A DNA stretch of 64,000 nucleotides from Sebaldella sp. S0638 (GCF_024158605.1 NZ_JAMZGM010000004.1:51900-115899), one strand, 5' to 3'. Counted from the first letter of the stretch, positions 8,774 through 17,177 are shown. The notes: generated from the sequence alone by a model not told the origin. Translations and numbers: made by a program.

Positions 8774-9673
8774 ATGAAAAAATTACTAGTATTAAGTCTG
8801 TTTTTAGGACTTATGGGTAGTGCGTACGCTTTGGAAAAGGTAAATATAACAACAGGGGTTTACATGGAATCTGAAAACCATAATGCAGAATACAATTCAA
8901 GTGATGTAACTGTGCATGGTGTGAGAGCAAAGCTGGACTTTAAAGATTTTCCTTTATGGACTGAATTTGCATATGAATACAGAAATGCTGACAGTCTTTC
9001 AGGACATCAGGGTGACGAAGACAGATACAAGTTTATGCTTGGGACTAGATTTAATGCAGGAGACTTTAGTTTCAGACCTGAGTATGAATTAAGAATAGGG
9101 GACAAAAGAGAATCAGCTGAAAAAAATGTCGGTCACAGATTTAAGCCGAATTGGGGATATAAGTTTAACGACCAATGGTCATTATTCAATGGATGGTTAT
9201 TTGCTTATGAACCTAATAAAGCATACAGAGGATACTCAGAAACAAAAACATGGGATGACTATTACCATGAGATAGAAACAGGAGTAAAATTTAAGTTTAC
9301 TGATGATCAGGCAGTAGCTTTCGGGTTCTATAACGAGTATAAGAAAGAAGAAAAATCGGATATGTATCCAAGAGCTAAAAAATTCGATGAATGGCAGATA
9401 AGACTTGCTTATGAGAAAAAATTCGATAACGGAATTTTAGTATCACCATTCGCAAGAATAACTGTAAGCCAGAAAGAAGAAGCTAAAGAAGGTTATGACA
9501 TCAAATCTAAAGGAAAAGGAAGATATGGTGTTAAAATGGGATATGCTGCCGACAACGGTCTGGGTGTATACGGAGAAACTTATTATCAGAATGAGCCAAG
9601 AGAAGTAGACGGTCATGATCAGTCTGATAAAAACAGATTCTTCTTGAAACTAGGTATTGATTACACTTTTTAA
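8774..9673 (+). CDS. OmpG-like outer-membrane porin, copy 1
   Basis: The 299-residue protein has a clean signal peptide (MKKLLVLSLF..., cleavage after SAYA) and then alternating amphipathic beta strands ending in the outer-membrane-type C-terminus DYTF. Length, aromatic girdles and phrases such as HEIETGVKFKF and FDEWQIRLAYEKKFDNG recall monomeric 14-strand OmpG and related oligosaccharide porins. The ATG at 8774 is chosen because TTGGAGG lies 6 nt upstream; a longer in-frame start at 8714 has no RBS. Its place right behind the pectin operon suggests it admits oligogalacturonides. A close paralogue follows at 10050. Confidence 0.82.
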   Translation: MKKLLVLSLFLGLMGSAYALEKVNITTGVYMESENHNAEYNSSDVTVHGVRAKLDFKDFPLWTEFAYEYRNADSLSGHQGDEDRYKFMLGTRFNAGDFSFRPEYELRIGDKRESAEKNVGHRFKPNWGYKFNDQWSLFNGWLFAYEPNKAYRGYSETKTWDDYYHEIETGVKFKFTDDQAVAFGFYNEYKKEEKSDMYPRAKKFDEWQIRLAYEKKFDNGILVSPFARITVSQKEEAKEGYDIKSKGKGRYGVKMGYAADNGLGVYGETYYQNEPREVDGHDQSDKNRFFLKLGIDYTF

Positions 9674-9714
9674 TCCGAATAATAAAGAGTGATTTACTTC
9701 CAATATAAATATGG

Positions 9715-9747
9715 GAAACTGTCTGGATTCAGACAGTTTCTTTTTTT
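9715..9747 (+). terminator. Rho-independent terminator of porin 1
   Basis: Perfect 11-bp stem (GAAACTGTCTG 9715-9725, complement 9730-9740), GATT loop and seven T residues. Confidence 0.92.
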
Positions 9748-9838
9748 GTTAAGATCATTTTTATAATGAAATAATAGAAGTGATATTTTTTTAGAATAAA
9801 AAAATAATTAATTCAAAATAAAATTAGATGTTTCAATC

Positions 9839-9866
9839 TTTACAATTTATAAAAACGAGGTATATA
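9839..9866 (+). promoter_or_regulatory. Promoter of porin 2
   Basis: TTTACA (9839-9844), 16-bp spacer ending AAAAACGAGG, then TATATA (9861-9866). The arrangement is the same as for porin 1, so the two genes are probably co-regulated. The leader would be about 180 nt and includes a second copy of TTTTATTGGTTG (9954-9965). Confidence 0.55.
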
Positions 9867-10049
9867 TTAAACATACAAATAATAAATTGATTTTTTTTTT
9901 ATAGGAGATGATAAATTTAATATATAGCTTTTTATTAGTATGGAAATTTATGTTTTTATTGGTTGACTGCTCTAGGGAGGCAGCCTGAATTTATAGTTAG
10001 TTACAATATTTTAATGATATAAATAAATTCAAATTTTTGGAGGTTGTGG

Positions 10050-10952
10050 ATGAAAAAATTAGTAGTTCTAGGTCTGTTTTTAGGCCTGGTAGGAAGCGCG
10101 TACGCTTTGGAAAAGGTAAATATTACTACGGGTGTCTATATCGAAAGTGAAGATCATAATGCGGAATATACTGGAAGTGATCTGGATGTAAAAGGGATAA
10201 AACTAAAGGCTGCGATGAAGGATATTCCTTTATGGGCTGAGTTTAACTATGAATATAGAAATGTTAATCTTCCAGGACATACAGGTGATGAGGACAGATA
10301 TAAATTTATGATCGGATATAAATTTGAAGCTGGAAGCTTTGTGTTTAGACCTGAGTATGAATTGAGAGTAAGAGAATTAAGAGAATCACCTGATGAGCAA
10401 TGGGGTAACAGATTCAAACCAAACTGGGATTATAAATTTAATGACCAGTGGACTTTATTCAATAACTGGATGTTTACATATCAGCCTACGAAAGCATACA
10501 GAGGAAATGCCGAGACTAAGAACTGGAATGACTATTATCATGAAATAGAAACTGGAGTAAAGTATAAGTTTGAGGGAAATCAAGCTGTGGTATTCAGTAT
10601 CTATAATGAGTATGAAAAAGATGAAAAGTCTCCGGCTCAGGTTCAGGCGTACAGCTATGATGAATGGCAAGTAAGATTAGCATATGAAAAGAAATTCGAT
10701 AATGGTGTATTTGTATCTCCATTTGTGAGAATAGGTGTAGATAAGACTGAAAAAACTACATATGGATATGACAATGACAATAGATTAAGAAACAGATACG
10801 GTGCAAAAATGGGATATGTTGCTAGTAACGGAATAGGCGTGTATGGAGAGGCATATTATCAGGATGAGCAAATGCAGAATCCAAAAAATGGTGAAGATAT
10901 GAATGGAAGAGATAAGATATATCTTAAACTAGGGTTAGATTATACATTCTAA
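10050..10952 (+). CDS. OmpG-like outer-membrane porin, copy 2
   Basis: A 300-residue paralogue of the preceding porin, with the same signal peptide pattern (cleavage after SAYA), the same mature start LEKVNITTGVY, and the same C-terminal LGLDYTF. Strands align along the whole length, with differences concentrated in presumed extracellular loops. The ATG at 10050 follows TTTGGAGG; the in-frame ATG at 10044 overlaps that RBS and is less likely. It has its own promoter and terminator, so it is a separate transcription unit. Substrate is unproven; oligogalacturonide uptake is inferred from the neighbourhood. Confidence 0.82.
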   Translation: MKKLVVLGLFLGLVGSAYALEKVNITTGVYIESEDHNAEYTGSDLDVKGIKLKAAMKDIPLWAEFNYEYRNVNLPGHTGDEDRYKFMIGYKFEAGSFVFRPEYELRVRELRESPDEQWGNRFKPNWDYKFNDQWTLFNNWMFTYQPTKAYRGNAETKNWNDYYHEIETGVKYKFEGNQAVVFSIYNEYEKDEKSPAQVQAYSYDEWQVRLAYEKKFDNGVFVSPFVRIGVDKTEKTTYGYDNDNRLRNRYGAKMGYVASNGIGVYGEAYYQDEQMQNPKNGEDMNGRDKIYLKLGLDYTF

Positions 10953-10992
10953 GCTAAAAAAGCCGAATGATTTATTTAAATATATTCAATAA

Positions 10993-11029
10993 AAAGCTGT
11001 CTGGGATGTTGGTCTCAGATGGCTTTTTT
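10993..11029 (+). terminator. Terminator of porin 2
   Basis: An imperfect stem (GCTGTCTG with CAGATGGC, two wobble pairs) is followed by a T6 run. Confidence 0.75.
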
Positions 11030-11211
11030 AATGGATTAAACTTGCTGTATAGTAAAAAAAATGCTGTATGCATATAAAGAGGGACTTTTTAGTAATCAGT
11101 TTATGTTTCATTCATTTGTTATATTCAGAATTTTGTAATCAACAAAACAAACTATTCTATATACAAATCACCTCATTCATGATATAGTAAAGAAAAAACA
11201 GGGAGGAACGT

Positions 11212-11532
11212 ATGATTTCTAAAATATTGAGGTGTATCTCACAGGAAGATGTGTTAAGGATTCTTAATCTGATTAATTACAAAAGACCCATAAGTGAAGA
11301 TGAGCTGAATGAAACACTGAATATCCCGAGTTTTGAAATACATAAGCATATAAAAGAACTGGTTAATATGGAAGTCATCATTGACAGAGAAGTAGAAGGA
11401 AAAGAAGTTTATTTTTTTAACAGCGCTTTTGTGAAAAAGTTTAAGTTTTTTGAAATACTGATGAATGAACTGGAAAATGAGAATTTGTACGCTCTCGATC
11501 TTAGAGGTTTCGGAAAAACAGCAGCAGAATAA
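11212..11532 (+). CDS. Small winged-helix (ArsR/MarR-like) regulator
   Basis: The 106-residue protein is compatible with a single winged helix-turn-helix: helices around residues 10-50 (EDVLRILNLINYKRPISEDELNE... region, not quoted in full), a recognition helix near SFEIHKHIKELV and a wing containing EVEGKEVYFF. RBS GGGAGG lies 6 nt upstream. No metal-binding cysteines are visible. It stands alone between porin 2 and the Mg2+ module. The target is unknown; it could act locally on the neighbouring porins, but nothing in the sequence proves this. Confidence 0.6.
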   Translation: MISKILRCISQEDVLRILNLINYKRPISEDELNETLNIPSFEIHKHIKELVNMEVIIDREVEGKEVYFFNSAFVKKFKFFEILMNELENENLYALDLRGFGKTAAE

Positions 11533-11602
11533 ACTGCATATCACGTTTCATTTTTTAAATATGAGAGATAACCAATAGAATAGAGCATTTGTTCAAAAAA
11601 AA

Positions 11603-11632
11603 TTGACAATTATGTTTTTTTATGAGTATAAT
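11603..11632 (+). promoter_or_regulatory. Consensus promoter of the mgtA transcription unit
   Basis: TTGACA (11603-11608), 18-bp spacer and TATAAT (11627-11632), both hexamers perfect sigma-70 consensus. Transcription would begin near 11640, just before the M-box. Confidence 0.85.
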
Positions 11633-11644
11633 GTTATTGACAAT

Positions 11645-11810
11645 TGAATTCGGTAGGTGAGGTTAACTCAAGGGATACGGATTGCTGCCGCGGAAAGATG
11701 GAGACATTTTTACGTTTTGGTTTGAGCAGTCTAGGTCGATTCAAGGCCTAGAATAATGCAATTTCATTGCCCTGAGAAGCTAAAACTCGTACGATACTGT
11801 AATAGTAACT
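11645..11810 (+). promoter_or_regulatory. M-box (ykoK) Mg2+ riboswitch
   Basis: The leader contains the conserved M-box blocks in the right order: GGTAGGTGAGG (from 11652), GGGATACGGATTGCTGCC (11673-11690), the GATGGAGACATTTTTACG segment, the ATAATGCAATTTCATTGC hairpin, and the closing GCTAAAACTCGTACGAT. M-boxes bind several Mg2+ ions and then favour an intrinsic terminator, so the downstream Mg2+ importer is expressed only when Mg2+ is scarce. A terminator follows directly and mgtA is downstream, which agrees with this. Confidence 0.93.
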
Positions 11811-11834
11811 TCGCCGTCTTTATGTGGCGTTTTT
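11811..11834 (+). terminator. Riboswitch-controlled terminator
   Basis: A CGCC/GGCG stem (extended by wobble pairs) followed by seven T residues sits immediately after the M-box and before the leader ORF. It is the expected expression platform. Confidence 0.8.
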
Positions 11835-11856
11835 TTATTTAAAAATAAATTCAGGA

Positions 11857-11957
11857 GGTGGAAGAAATGCCGGAAGAACCCAGTATGAATATAGAGCACA
11901 GGAGAATTACATATAATATGAATATATACACGGAAAAATGGAAGGATTTCTTCCACC
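11857..11957 (+). promoter_or_regulatory. Inverted repeat burying the leader-ORF ribosome binding site
   Basis: GGTGGAAGAAAT (11857-11868) and ATTTCTTCCACC (11946-11957) are exact reverse complements. The left arm covers the end of the Shine-Dalgarno sequence and the first two bases of the ATG; the right arm is the last part of the ORF. The fold would block initiation until a ribosome or another structure opens it. Confidence 0.6.
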
Positions 11958-11974
11958 GTATTATAATGAAATAA
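11867..11974 (+). CDS. 35-codon leader ORF between M-box and mgtA (MgtL-like candidate)
   Basis: A short ORF with a strong RBS (CAGGAGGTGG) 6-7 nt before its ATG. The peptide starts MPEEPSMNIEH and ends DFFHRIIMK, 35 residues in all. The acidic/proline N-terminus resembles in style the enterobacterial MgtL leader peptide, whose acidic and proline residues destabilise ribosomes when Mg2+ is low. There is no sequence homology to claim. Its RBS and start are paired with its own 3' end by a perfect 12-bp inverted repeat (11857-11868 with 11946-11957). It lies after the riboswitch terminator and 87 nt before mgtA, so it is translated only when the terminator is bypassed. Whether it is translated at all needs data. 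Confidence 0.55.
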   Translation: MPEEPSMNIEHRRITYNMNIYTEKWKDFFHRIIMK

Positions 11975-12001
11975 ATTTTGGGAATATTATTGTATGAAAT
12001 T

Positions 12002-12053
12002 CTCCAAGGCTTTATATTTTAAAAATTTAGAATGAAAATAAATAGCTTTGGAG
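12002..12053 (+). promoter_or_regulatory. Hairpin burying the mgtA ribosome binding site
   Basis: CTCCAAGGCT (12002-12011) pairs with AGCTTTGGAG (12044-12053): ten pairs with one G-U, 32-nt AT-rich loop. The right arm contains most of the mgtA Shine-Dalgarno sequence (TTTGGAGG). This predicts translational control of mgtA in addition to the riboswitch. Confidence 0.6.
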
Positions 12054-12061
12054 GTAGGACA

Positions 12062-14698
12062 ATGAAAAAAAGAGAAAATGTTCAGTCTTTTTCTGCTGCA
12101 GATTTATTCAGATATGCAGAAATGGACATGAACGGGGTATACGAAGGACTTAACAGCAGCAGCAGAGGTCTCAGCGAGGAAGATGCAGAAGACAGGCTTG
12201 AAGAATTCGGATTAAACGAAGTAAAGCATAATAAGCAGGAAACATGGCTGACACAGCTGTCAAAAGCATTTATAAATCCTTTTGTAATAGTATTAATGCT
12301 GCTTGCGGTGGTTTCGTTTATAACTGATGTATTTATGGAAACACAGGGGAAAAAAGACTGGACAACAGTTATAATAATAGGGCTTATGATAGGAATAAGC
12401 GGAATGCTGAGATTTGTTCAGGAAATGAGATCGAACAAAGAAGCTGCAAAGCTGAAAGCACTTGTTCATAATACAAGTGATGTATTGCGTAAAGACGGGA
12501 ACAGAAAAGAAATTCCCATGGTAAATGTAGTGCCGGGAGATATTGTAAGACTTGCGGCGGGGGATATAATTCCCGGAGATTTGAGAATAATATATTCAAA
12601 AGACTTATTTTTGAGTCAGTCTATGCTTACAGGAGAGTCAGAACCGGCTGAAAAATATAATGTTATAAAAGACCCTGACAGGAAAAAAACAGTTCTTGAA
12701 CTGGATAACATATGTTTTATGGGGACAAACGTAGTCAGCGGAAGCGGAATTGCTATAGTTGTTAATACAGGAAACAGAACATATTTTGGTTCTATGGCAA
12801 AAAGTCTTGCTGAAAAAAGACCTGAGACAAGTTTTGATAAAGGTGTAAACAGTGTAAGCTGGCTTTTGATAAGATTTATGCTTGTAATGATACCGCTTGT
12901 ATTCTTTATAAACGGAATAATAAAAGGTGACTGGTTGAGTGCGTTTTTATTCGCTGTTTCAATAGCTGTAGGACTTACACCTGAGATGCTTCCGATGATA
13001 GTTACTACAAATCTTGCCAAAGGCGCTGTTTTTATGTCAAAGCACAAAACAGTGGTGAAAAGTCTGAATTCAATACAGAATTTCGGTGCAATGGATGTAC
13101 TTTGTACTGATAAGACAGGAACTTTGACACAGGATAAAATAGTGCTTGAAAAACATCTTGATGTACACGGCAATGAAAATGACAATGTCTTGAAACATGC
13201 TTATCTGAATAGTTATTATCAGACAGGTTTGAAAAATCTTATGGATTTGGCAGTTATTGAATATGGTGATGAAATCGGACTGGCAAAAATACAGGATAAA
13301 TATGAAAAGGTGGACGAGATTCCTTTTGATTTCGCAAGAAGAAGAATGTCGGTAGTGATAAAGGATAAAAGCGGAAAGACACAGATGGTGACTAAAGGAG
13401 CAATCGAAGAAATGCTTACTATATGCAGTCACACTGTTTATAACGGAAGAGCTATAGAACTCACTGATAATATAAAAGATGAAGTGATAAGAAAAGCAAT
13501 GGAGCTTAATGAGGATGGTATGAGGGTAATAGGAGTCGCTCAGAAGACTAATCCGAGAAGTGAAGGGCTGTTTAGTGTGGAAGATGAAAAAAATATGCTT
13601 TTGATGGGGTATATAGGTTTTCTTGATCCGCCTAAAGACAGTGCCGTAAAAGCTATAAAGGCACTTCAGGAATATGGTGTCAGCATAAAAGTACTTACTG
13701 GTGACAATGAAATAGTAACAAAAAAGATTTGTAAAGAAGTGGGAATAGAAGCAGATAAGATAATACTCGGTGTGGAAGTAGAGGAACTTAGCGATACACA
13801 GCTTGAAAATATTGTGGAAGAGACAACAATATTCGCAAAATTATCTCCGCTTCAAAAATCGAGAGTAGTAAAATCCCTGCAAAAAAGAGGGCATACTGTG
13901 GGATATATGGGAGACGGTATTAATGACGCACCGGCACTTAAAGATGCAGATGTGGGAATATCTGTGGATACTGCAGTAGAGATTGCCAAAGAGTCGGCAG
14001 ATATTATCCTTCTGGAAAAAAGTCTTATGGTTTTGGAAGAAGGAGTAATAGAAGGAAGAAGAACTTTCGGGAATATAATAAAATATATAAAAATGACTGC
14101 AAGCTCGAATTTCGGTAATATGTTCAGTGTGCTTGTAGCAAGTATATTTCTGCCTTTTCTGCCAATGCTTCCTATACATATATTAATACAGAATCTTATT
14201 TATGATGTTTCGCAGATTTCAATACCATGGGACAAAATGGATGAAGATTATCTGAAACAGCCAAGAAAATGGGATGCAGCCGGAATAAGCAGATTTATGA
14301 TTTTTATCGGGCCGATAAGTTCAATATTTGATATAGTTACTTTTTTGGTTATGTGGTTTGTATTTAAATGCAGTGCGGGAACAGAAGCGGCACAGGCTTT
14401 GTTTCATTCAGGATGGTTTGTAGAGGGACTTTTGTCTCAGACACTGATCGTGCATATGATACGTACAAAAAAGATACCGTTTATACAGGACTCAGCATCA
14501 TTTCCTGTATTGGTATTTACACTCCTTGCAATGATAATAGGGATAATAATACCTTTTACTTCATTCGGGCGTTCGGTAGATCTTACTGCACTTCCTCCGC
14601 TTTACTTCTTGTGGCTTGCAGTAATTCTGATATCATACTGTTTCCTTACACAGGTTGTAAAAAAATGGTATATAAAAAAGTTTAATTCATGGCTGTAA
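12062..14698 (+). CDS. mgtA: P-type Mg2+-importing ATPase
   Basis: The 878-residue P3-type ATPase carries the phosphorylation motif DKTGTLT (Asp350), the actuator motif TGESEP, the hinge GYMGDGINDAPALK and about ten membrane helices (four before and six after the catalytic domains), including the MgtA-specific LTPEMLPMIVT segment. It imports Mg2+ down its gradient at the cost of ATP when external Mg2+ is low. The ATG at 12062 is chosen because TTTGGAGG lies 7 nt upstream; the in-frame ATG at 12032 has no RBS. The M-box, leader ORF and RBS hairpin upstream give strong functional support. Confidence 0.95.
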   Translation: MKKRENVQSFSAADLFRYAEMDMNGVYEGLNSSSRGLSEEDAEDRLEEFGLNEVKHNKQETWLTQLSKAFINPFVIVLMLLAVVSFITDVFMETQGKKDWTTVIIIGLMIGISGMLRFVQEMRSNKEAAKLKALVHNTSDVLRKDGNRKEIPMVNVVPGDIVRLAAGDIIPGDLRIIYSKDLFLSQSMLTGESEPAEKYNVIKDPDRKKTVLELDNICFMGTNVVSGSGIAIVVNTGNRTYFGSMAKSLAEKRPETSFDKGVNSVSWLLIRFMLVMIPLVFFINGIIKGDWLSAFLFAVSIAVGLTPEMLPMIVTTNLAKGAVFMSKHKTVVKSLNSIQNFGAMDVLCTDKTGTLTQDKIVLEKHLDVHGNENDNVLKHAYLNSYYQTGLKNLMDLAVIEYGDEIGLAKIQDKYEKVDEIPFDFARRRMSVVIKDKSGKTQMVTKGAIEEMLTICSHTVYNGRAIELTDNIKDEVIRKAMELNEDGMRVIGVAQKTNPRSEGLFSVEDEKNMLLMGYIGFLDPPKDSAVKAIKALQEYGVSIKVLTGDNEIVTKKICKEVGIEADKIILGVEVEELSDTQLENIVEETTIFAKLSPLQKSRVVKSLQKRGHTVGYMGDGINDAPALKDADVGISVDTAVEIAKESADIILLEKSLMVLEEGVIEGRRTFGNIIKYIKMTASSNFGNMFSVLVASIFLPFLPMLPIHILIQNLIYDVSQISIPWDKMDEDYLKQPRKWDAAGISRFMIFIGPISSIFDIVTFLVMWFVFKCSAGTEAAQALFHSGWFVEGLLSQTLIVHMIRTKKIPFIQDSASFPVLVFTLLAMIIGIIIPFTSFGRSVDLTALPPLYFLWLAVILISYCFLTQVVKKWYIKKFNSWL

Positions 14699-15019
14699 GA
14701 TAAGTGTTTTATCCTGTATTATCAAGAATTGATAAAAGCGGACACGGCAGTTGTCAGTTGCTTTTAATAAAATGTTGGTAAGATATATTTATACATACAT
14801 ATTACCCTGATTATTTATTTTCAGGGTAATTTTTTTAGTTTGAGTTTTCAATAAAATATTTATATACTTTGAATTTAGTGTTGTTGCATAGTTTACTTCT
14901 GCTGGGAAAATTGTCAGTCAAATGAAAATATAATGGAATTTAGAAGAATAATAGCATATAATGTACATGTGTTTAATAGAAAATAAAAAATATACCTTTT
15001 AGGATAGGAGAGATAATTA
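14699..15019. other. Intergenic region between mgtA and the DUF1254 gene
   Basis: No gene seen. It holds the mgtA terminator at 14801-14836 and a possible -10 box TATAAT (14957-14962) for the next gene, whose -35 box is weak. Confidence 0.5.
14801..14836 (+). terminator. Terminator of mgtA
   Basis: Perfect 10-bp stem (ATTACCCTGA 14801-14810, complement 14821-14830), 10-nt loop and a T-rich tail. Confidence 0.9.
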
Positions 15020-16426
15020 ATGAAAAGAGTCTATTCGGGAATTATCCTGATGTTAACATTATTGATAACTGTAACAGGATTGAACCAGAGTATAGCAGCA
15101 ACTAAAGTTAATTTGTCAAAAGATGAAGTTTATAAAATTTCTAAAGAAGCAACAATATATGGATATCCTACAGTGGAATTCTACAGAATTATGTATCAGC
15201 AGGCAGTAAATACCAGTGATCCACAGTTTAAGGCACCTTTTAACCAGATAAAAAGCATAGCAGAAGCAGCAGGGCCTAAAGACAGCGGAATACAGACAAT
15301 AAATGCAGATACGCCTTATTCTTATCTTTGGCTTGATTTAAGAGATGATGCTGCAGTAATTACTATACCGAAAATTGAGAAAAATCGTTATTATTCTGCT
15401 CAGATTATAGATTCTTATACATACGACGTGGATTATTTAGGAACAAGAAAAGACGGTAATGACGGAGGGAAGTTTCTAATAGCAGGACCAAAGTGGAACG
15501 GACAGGTTCCAGCAGGAATAAAAAGAGTAGTGAAAGTAAATACTGATTTTATTTATGTATTATTCAGAACACAGCTTTTAAGTGAAAAAGATCTTCCAAA
15601 TGTGGCTAAAATACAGGCAGGATATAAAGTGCAGACATTAAATGAATATCTTGGGAAAACTGTGGATAAAAAAGCAGCGGTTATTAATTGGCCTCCAATC
15701 AGCAAAGAAAATGAGTTTAAACCGGAAAATTTTTATAATTATCTTAATACAATGCTGCAGTACATGCCTGAGTACGCAGATGAAAAAGGGCTGAGAGCAG
15801 AATTTGCAAAAATAGGCATTGTTCCCGGCAAGGCATTTGATATGAGCGGTATGACACCGGATCAACAGAAGGCAATGGCTCAGGGAATACAGGATGCTCT
15901 TAAGGAAATTCAGACAAAACTGGAAGCAAGTCCTGATTCAAAGGGATTCTTCGGATCGAAAGAAACACTTAAGAATAATTATATGATGAAGTCAATGGCA
16001 GCAATGGGCGGACTTTTCGGAAATGTTGAAGAAGAAGCTATGTATATTTTTTATTTGAAAGGTTCAGACGGTGTAGTTTATGATACAGGGAAAAATAATT
16101 ATATACTTCACTTTGATAAAGATAAGTTACCACCTGTAAAGGCTTTCTGGTCTATAACTATGTACGAGAAAAATTCTTATGCAATGGTAGAAAATCCATT
16201 AAATCGTTATCTGGTAAACTCTGCGATGATACCGGATTTCAAAAAAGATAAAAACGGAGGAATAGACATATATATACAGAAAACTTCTCCGGGGAAAAAT
16301 CTGGAATCAAACTGGCTTCCAGCACCTGATGGGGAGTTCTATATGGTTTTAAGAGCATACTTGCCTGAGGATACTCTGATAAACGGCAGCTGGCAGAAAC
16401 CTGAATTACAGATAAATAAAAAATAA
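15020..16426 (+). CDS. Exported DUF1254/DUF1214 domain protein
   Basis: The 468-residue protein begins with a signal peptide (hydrophobic residues 8-24, likely cleavage near SIAA). The DUF1254 part follows (YGYPTVEFYRIMYQQ, then TINADTPYSYLWLDLRD and the YYSAQIIDSYTYD segment), and the C-terminal half has DUF1214 features (VKAFWSITMYEKNSYAMVEN and WLPAPDGEFYMVLRAYLPE). Family members are periplasmic proteins of unproven biochemical role, often about this size. RBS AGGAGAG lies upstream. It is a single-gene unit between terminators. No function beyond the domain assignment is claimed. Confidence 0.8.
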   Translation: MKRVYSGIILMLTLLITVTGLNQSIAATKVNLSKDEVYKISKEATIYGYPTVEFYRIMYQQAVNTSDPQFKAPFNQIKSIAEAAGPKDSGIQTINADTPYSYLWLDLRDDAAVITIPKIEKNRYYSAQIIDSYTYDVDYLGTRKDGNDGGKFLIAGPKWNGQVPAGIKRVVKVNTDFIYVLFRTQLLSEKDLPNVAKIQAGYKVQTLNEYLGKTVDKKAAVINWPPISKENEFKPENFYNYLNTMLQYMPEYADEKGLRAEFAKIGIVPGKAFDMSGMTPDQQKAMAQGIQDALKEIQTKLEASPDSKGFFGSKETLKNNYMMKSMAAMGGLFGNVEEEAMYIFYLKGSDGVVYDTGKNNYILHFDKDKLPPVKAFWSITMYEKNSYAMVENPLNRYLVNSAMIPDFKKDKNGGIDIYIQKTSPGKNLESNWLPAPDGEFYMVLRAYLPEDTLINGSWQKPELQINKK

Positions 16427-16447
16427 AATTAATGATACTATATTTTA

Positions 16448-16486
16448 AGGACTGATTTGGAAATATTCTGAATCAGTTCTGTTTTA
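16448..16486 (+). terminator. Terminator of the DUF1254 gene
   Basis: AGGACTGATT (16448-16457) pairs with AATCAGTTCT (16471-16480), one G-U, followed by GTTTTATTT. Confidence 0.7.
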
Positions 16487-16583
16487 TTTAAAAAATAAAA
16501 AAATATATTAATGTTGCTTTTGTTAAAAAACAGGGTAAAATTGATTATAGTATCTTATACGAAATGAAGTAATGGAGGGATTT

Positions 16584-17051
16584 ATGGCGAAAAAATTTTC
16601 TGATGAAGTATGTCTGGAGAATTACTCCGGGATTTGTGAGTTATTTAATAAGGTGATACCGGATCACAGACGGTTTTCAGTGGTGTATGCCTGTGGAGTA
16701 GATGTAGGAATGACAAATTTTATAGTCGTTCGCAAAACTACTTATACATATTCCAGTTATGCAGTGGGATTCGATACAAATGAAGCAGAGATTGTGATAT
16801 TACCTATAGACATTGATATGGAGACATACGGTACACCGGTATATCTGAAAAAATCCGAGATTGACAAAGCGAAGATAAGCTGGCTGTCAAAAGAAATAAC
16901 TATACGTGACAAAAGACTGCCGAAAAAATATATTCAGTTTAATGTTCCTGAAATGATTAATCAGGATCCTGACAATGTTGTTATTCCTGTGAAGCAGGAT
17001 GAGGAAGCCAAAAAATTTATGGAGTTTTTTAAAAAAGATTATTCAAAATAA
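16584..17051 (+). CDS. Conserved-looking hypothetical cytoplasmic protein
   Basis: A 155-residue protein I do not recognise. It has no signal peptide or membrane helix, is soluble and mixed alpha/beta, with an aromatic beta-rich middle (TTYTYSSYAVGFD) and a charged C-terminus ending FMEFFKKDYSK. The ATG at 16584 is chosen because GGAGGG lies 5 nt upstream; the in-frame ATG at 16572 overlaps this RBS. It is a single gene followed by a terminator-like hairpin. Confidence 0.65.
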   Translation: MAKKFSDEVCLENYSGICELFNKVIPDHRRFSVVYACGVDVGMTNFIVVRKTTYTYSSYAVGFDTNEAEIVILPIDIDMETYGTPVYLKKSEIDKAKISWLSKEITIRDKRLPKKYIQFNVPEMINQDPDNVVIPVKQDEEAKKFMEFFKKDYSK

Positions 17052-17079
17052 AAACAGTTTTTTTTATAACAGTAATTCC

Positions 17080-17118
17080 AAAAATGGGCATGCAAAAAAA
17101 CATAGGCTCATTTTTTAT
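17080..17118 (+). terminator. Terminator after the hypothetical gene
   Basis: AAAAATGGGC (17080-17089) pairs with GCTCATTTTT (17106-17115), one G-U, with the T-run partly inside the stem. Confidence 0.7.
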
Positions 17119-17148
17119 TAAAATACTGGTCTTTTTTCAAATAAAGTA

Positions 17149-17177
17149 TTGATTTTATTGATACAGAAATGTTATAT
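17149..17177 (+). promoter_or_regulatory. Promoter of the GNAT-ACT pair
   Basis: TTGATT (17149-17154), 17-bp spacer, TTATAT (17172-17177), about 65 nt before the GNAT start. Confidence 0.5.

Noticed and set aside
12616-13185. A 189-codon minus-strand frame within mgtA
   Set aside because: It is fully antisense to conserved P-type ATPase motifs and has no RBS or recognisable domain.
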